Shown here: positions 63,153 through 64,000 of the stretch, piece after piece
Position numbering within the stretch: position 1 is the stretch's first letter
How the letters are laid out: every line of letters starts with the position of its first letter
DNA from: Winslowiella arboricola
GTDB taxonomy: Bacteria > Pseudomonadota > Gammaproteobacteria > Enterobacterales > Enterobacteriaceae
Length of the DNA stretch: 64,000 nt
NCBI RefSeq assembly: GCF_025527015.1
Contig: NZ_JAODIM010000039.1
Location: 186,001-250,000, forward strand
Direction: 5' to 3'
The notes under the pieces: generated by a model
The model's database searches: none
The model's input: only the letters and a program-made list of their open reading frames with translations
Told to the model about the DNA's origin: nothing
Translations under genes and position numbers: made by a program

Positions 63153-64000
63153 TTATCCTTTAATGCCGTAATGATCCAGCATCGCATCCAGCTGCGGCTC
63201 GCGGCCACGGAAGCGGCGGAACAGCTCCATAGGTTCTTCAGAACCACCACGCGTCAGGATGTTATCGAGGAACGACTGACCGGTTTCACGGTTGAAAATG
63301 CCCTCTTCTTCAAAGCGCGAGTAAGCATCAGCCGCCAGCACGTCTGCCCACAGATAGCTGTAGTAACCTGCCGCATAGCCGCCGGCAAAGATATGGCTAA
63401 ACGCATGCGGGAAACGGCCCCATGACGGACTCGGCACCACCGCCACCAGTTGCTTAATCTCCGCCAGCATCTGCAGAATTTGCGCGCCTTTCGCCGGGTC
63501 GAATTCAGCATGCAGACGGAAATCAAACAGACCGAACTCCAGCTGACGCAGGATAAATAGCGCCGCCTGGTAGTTTTTCGCCGCCAGCATCTTATCCAGC
63601 AATTCCTGCGGCAGCGGTTCGCCGCTTTCGTAATGGCCGGAGATAAACGCCAGCGCTTCCGGCTCCCAGCACCAGTTTTCCATAAACTGGCTTGGCAGCT
63701 CGACCGCATCCCATGGCACACCGCTGATACCGGAAACGCCCGGGGTTTCGATGCGCGTCAGCATATGGTGCAGACCATGACCAAATTCATGGAACAGAGT
63801 GGTCACTTCATCATGGGTAAACAGCGCCGGTTTACCGCTGACCGGACGGTTAAAGTTACAGGTCAGATAGGCGACCGGCTTTTGCAGTGAACCGTCAGCT
63901 TTACGCATCATGCCCACACAATCATCCATCCACGCGCCGCCACGTTTGTGTTCGCGGGCGTAGAGATCAAGATAGAAGCTGCCGCGCAGCTCGCCGCTCT
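63153..64000 (-). CDS. prlC: PrlC, oligopeptidase A (partial; N-terminus off the window)
   Basis: The last ~282 residues of an M3 metallopeptidase; the frame is open through base 64000. The zinc motif HEFGH is in '[20 protein letters not shown]', and '[20 protein letters not shown]' and '[22 protein letters not shown]' are conserved in oligopeptidase A (~680 residues in E. coli). It degrades free peptides, including cleaved signal peptides, in the cytoplasm. Confidence 0.95.
   Translation of the reverse strand, partial: SGELRGSFYLDLYAREHKRGGAWMDDCVGMMRKADGSLQKPVAYLTCNFNRPVSGKPALFTHDEVTTLFHEFGHGLHHMLTRIETPGVSGISGVPWDAVELPSQFMENWCWEPEALAFISGHYESGEPLPQELLDKMLAAKNYQAALFILRQLEFGLFDFRLHAEFDPAKGAQILQMLAEIKQLVAVVPSPSWGRFPHAFSHIFAGGYAAGYYSYLWADVLAADAYSRFEEEGIFNRETGQSFLDNILTRGGSEEPMELFRRFRGREPQLDAMLDHYGIKG

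Overview
The window looks like a chromosomal segment from an enterobacterium, most likely Erwiniaceae (Pantoea/Erwinia type). This rests on the right-hand end, where yhiN, pitA, uspB, uspA, rsmJ and prlC lie in the Escherichia coli order and code for very similar proteins (dtpB, present in E. coli between uspA and rsmJ, is absent). Genus is an inference; no rRNA or other marker gene is present.

From about 10.3 to 56.4 kb, almost everything lies on the minus strand and forms a complete type VI secretion system (T6SS). Read right to left, in transcription order, it runs: SH3 lipoprotein, tssJ, tssK, tssL, tssM, tagF, tssA, tssB, tssC, hcp, a lysozyme-like effector with two LprI-type putative immunity proteins, tagH (FHA), a PP2C phosphatase, a periplasmic unknown, tagJ, tssE, tssF, tssG, an eight-unit palindromic repeat array, clpV, a ppkA-like kinase, vgrG2, four or five small single-TM proteins, a DUF2169/pentapeptide/DUF3540/DUF4150 loading module, vgrG1 fused to a glucosaminidase, several exported immunity candidates, an Eag (DUF1795) chaperone and a full-length rhs. 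All thirteen core Tss components are present and look intact.

From 0 to 10.3 kb, left of (downstream of) the intact rhs, is a graveyard of displaced Rhs C-terminal tips, each followed by its putative immunity gene. There are two SHH-motif nuclease tips, one unrecognised tip, one possibly ADP-ribosyltransferase-like tip, and one RES-domain tip broken by an in-frame stop but paired with an MbcA/ParS/Xre-like partner. The intact rhs carries a YwqJ-like deaminase tip. Further small orphan, immunity-like genes lie at the far left. An xre-symE pair and a second, 5'-replaced symE lie inverted among the modules. Near-identical terminator hairpins mark module ends, and a ~0.93 kb stretch of Rhs core is duplicated almost perfectly, which shows how tips were swapped.

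From 56.4 to 57.6 kb is an AT-rich gap without a convincing gene, probably the T6SS promoter/leader region and island edge. From 57.6 to 64 kb is housekeeping sequence: a DUF2000 protein, yhiN, pitA, uspB, uspA, rsmJ and the 3' part of prlC. Palindromic REP-like elements of one family (core gggcggcg/cgccgccc) occur as inverted pairs at 25.9 and 45.2 kb and as the tandem array at 33.7-34.1 kb. No tRNA, rRNA, CRISPR array or insertion sequence was seen.
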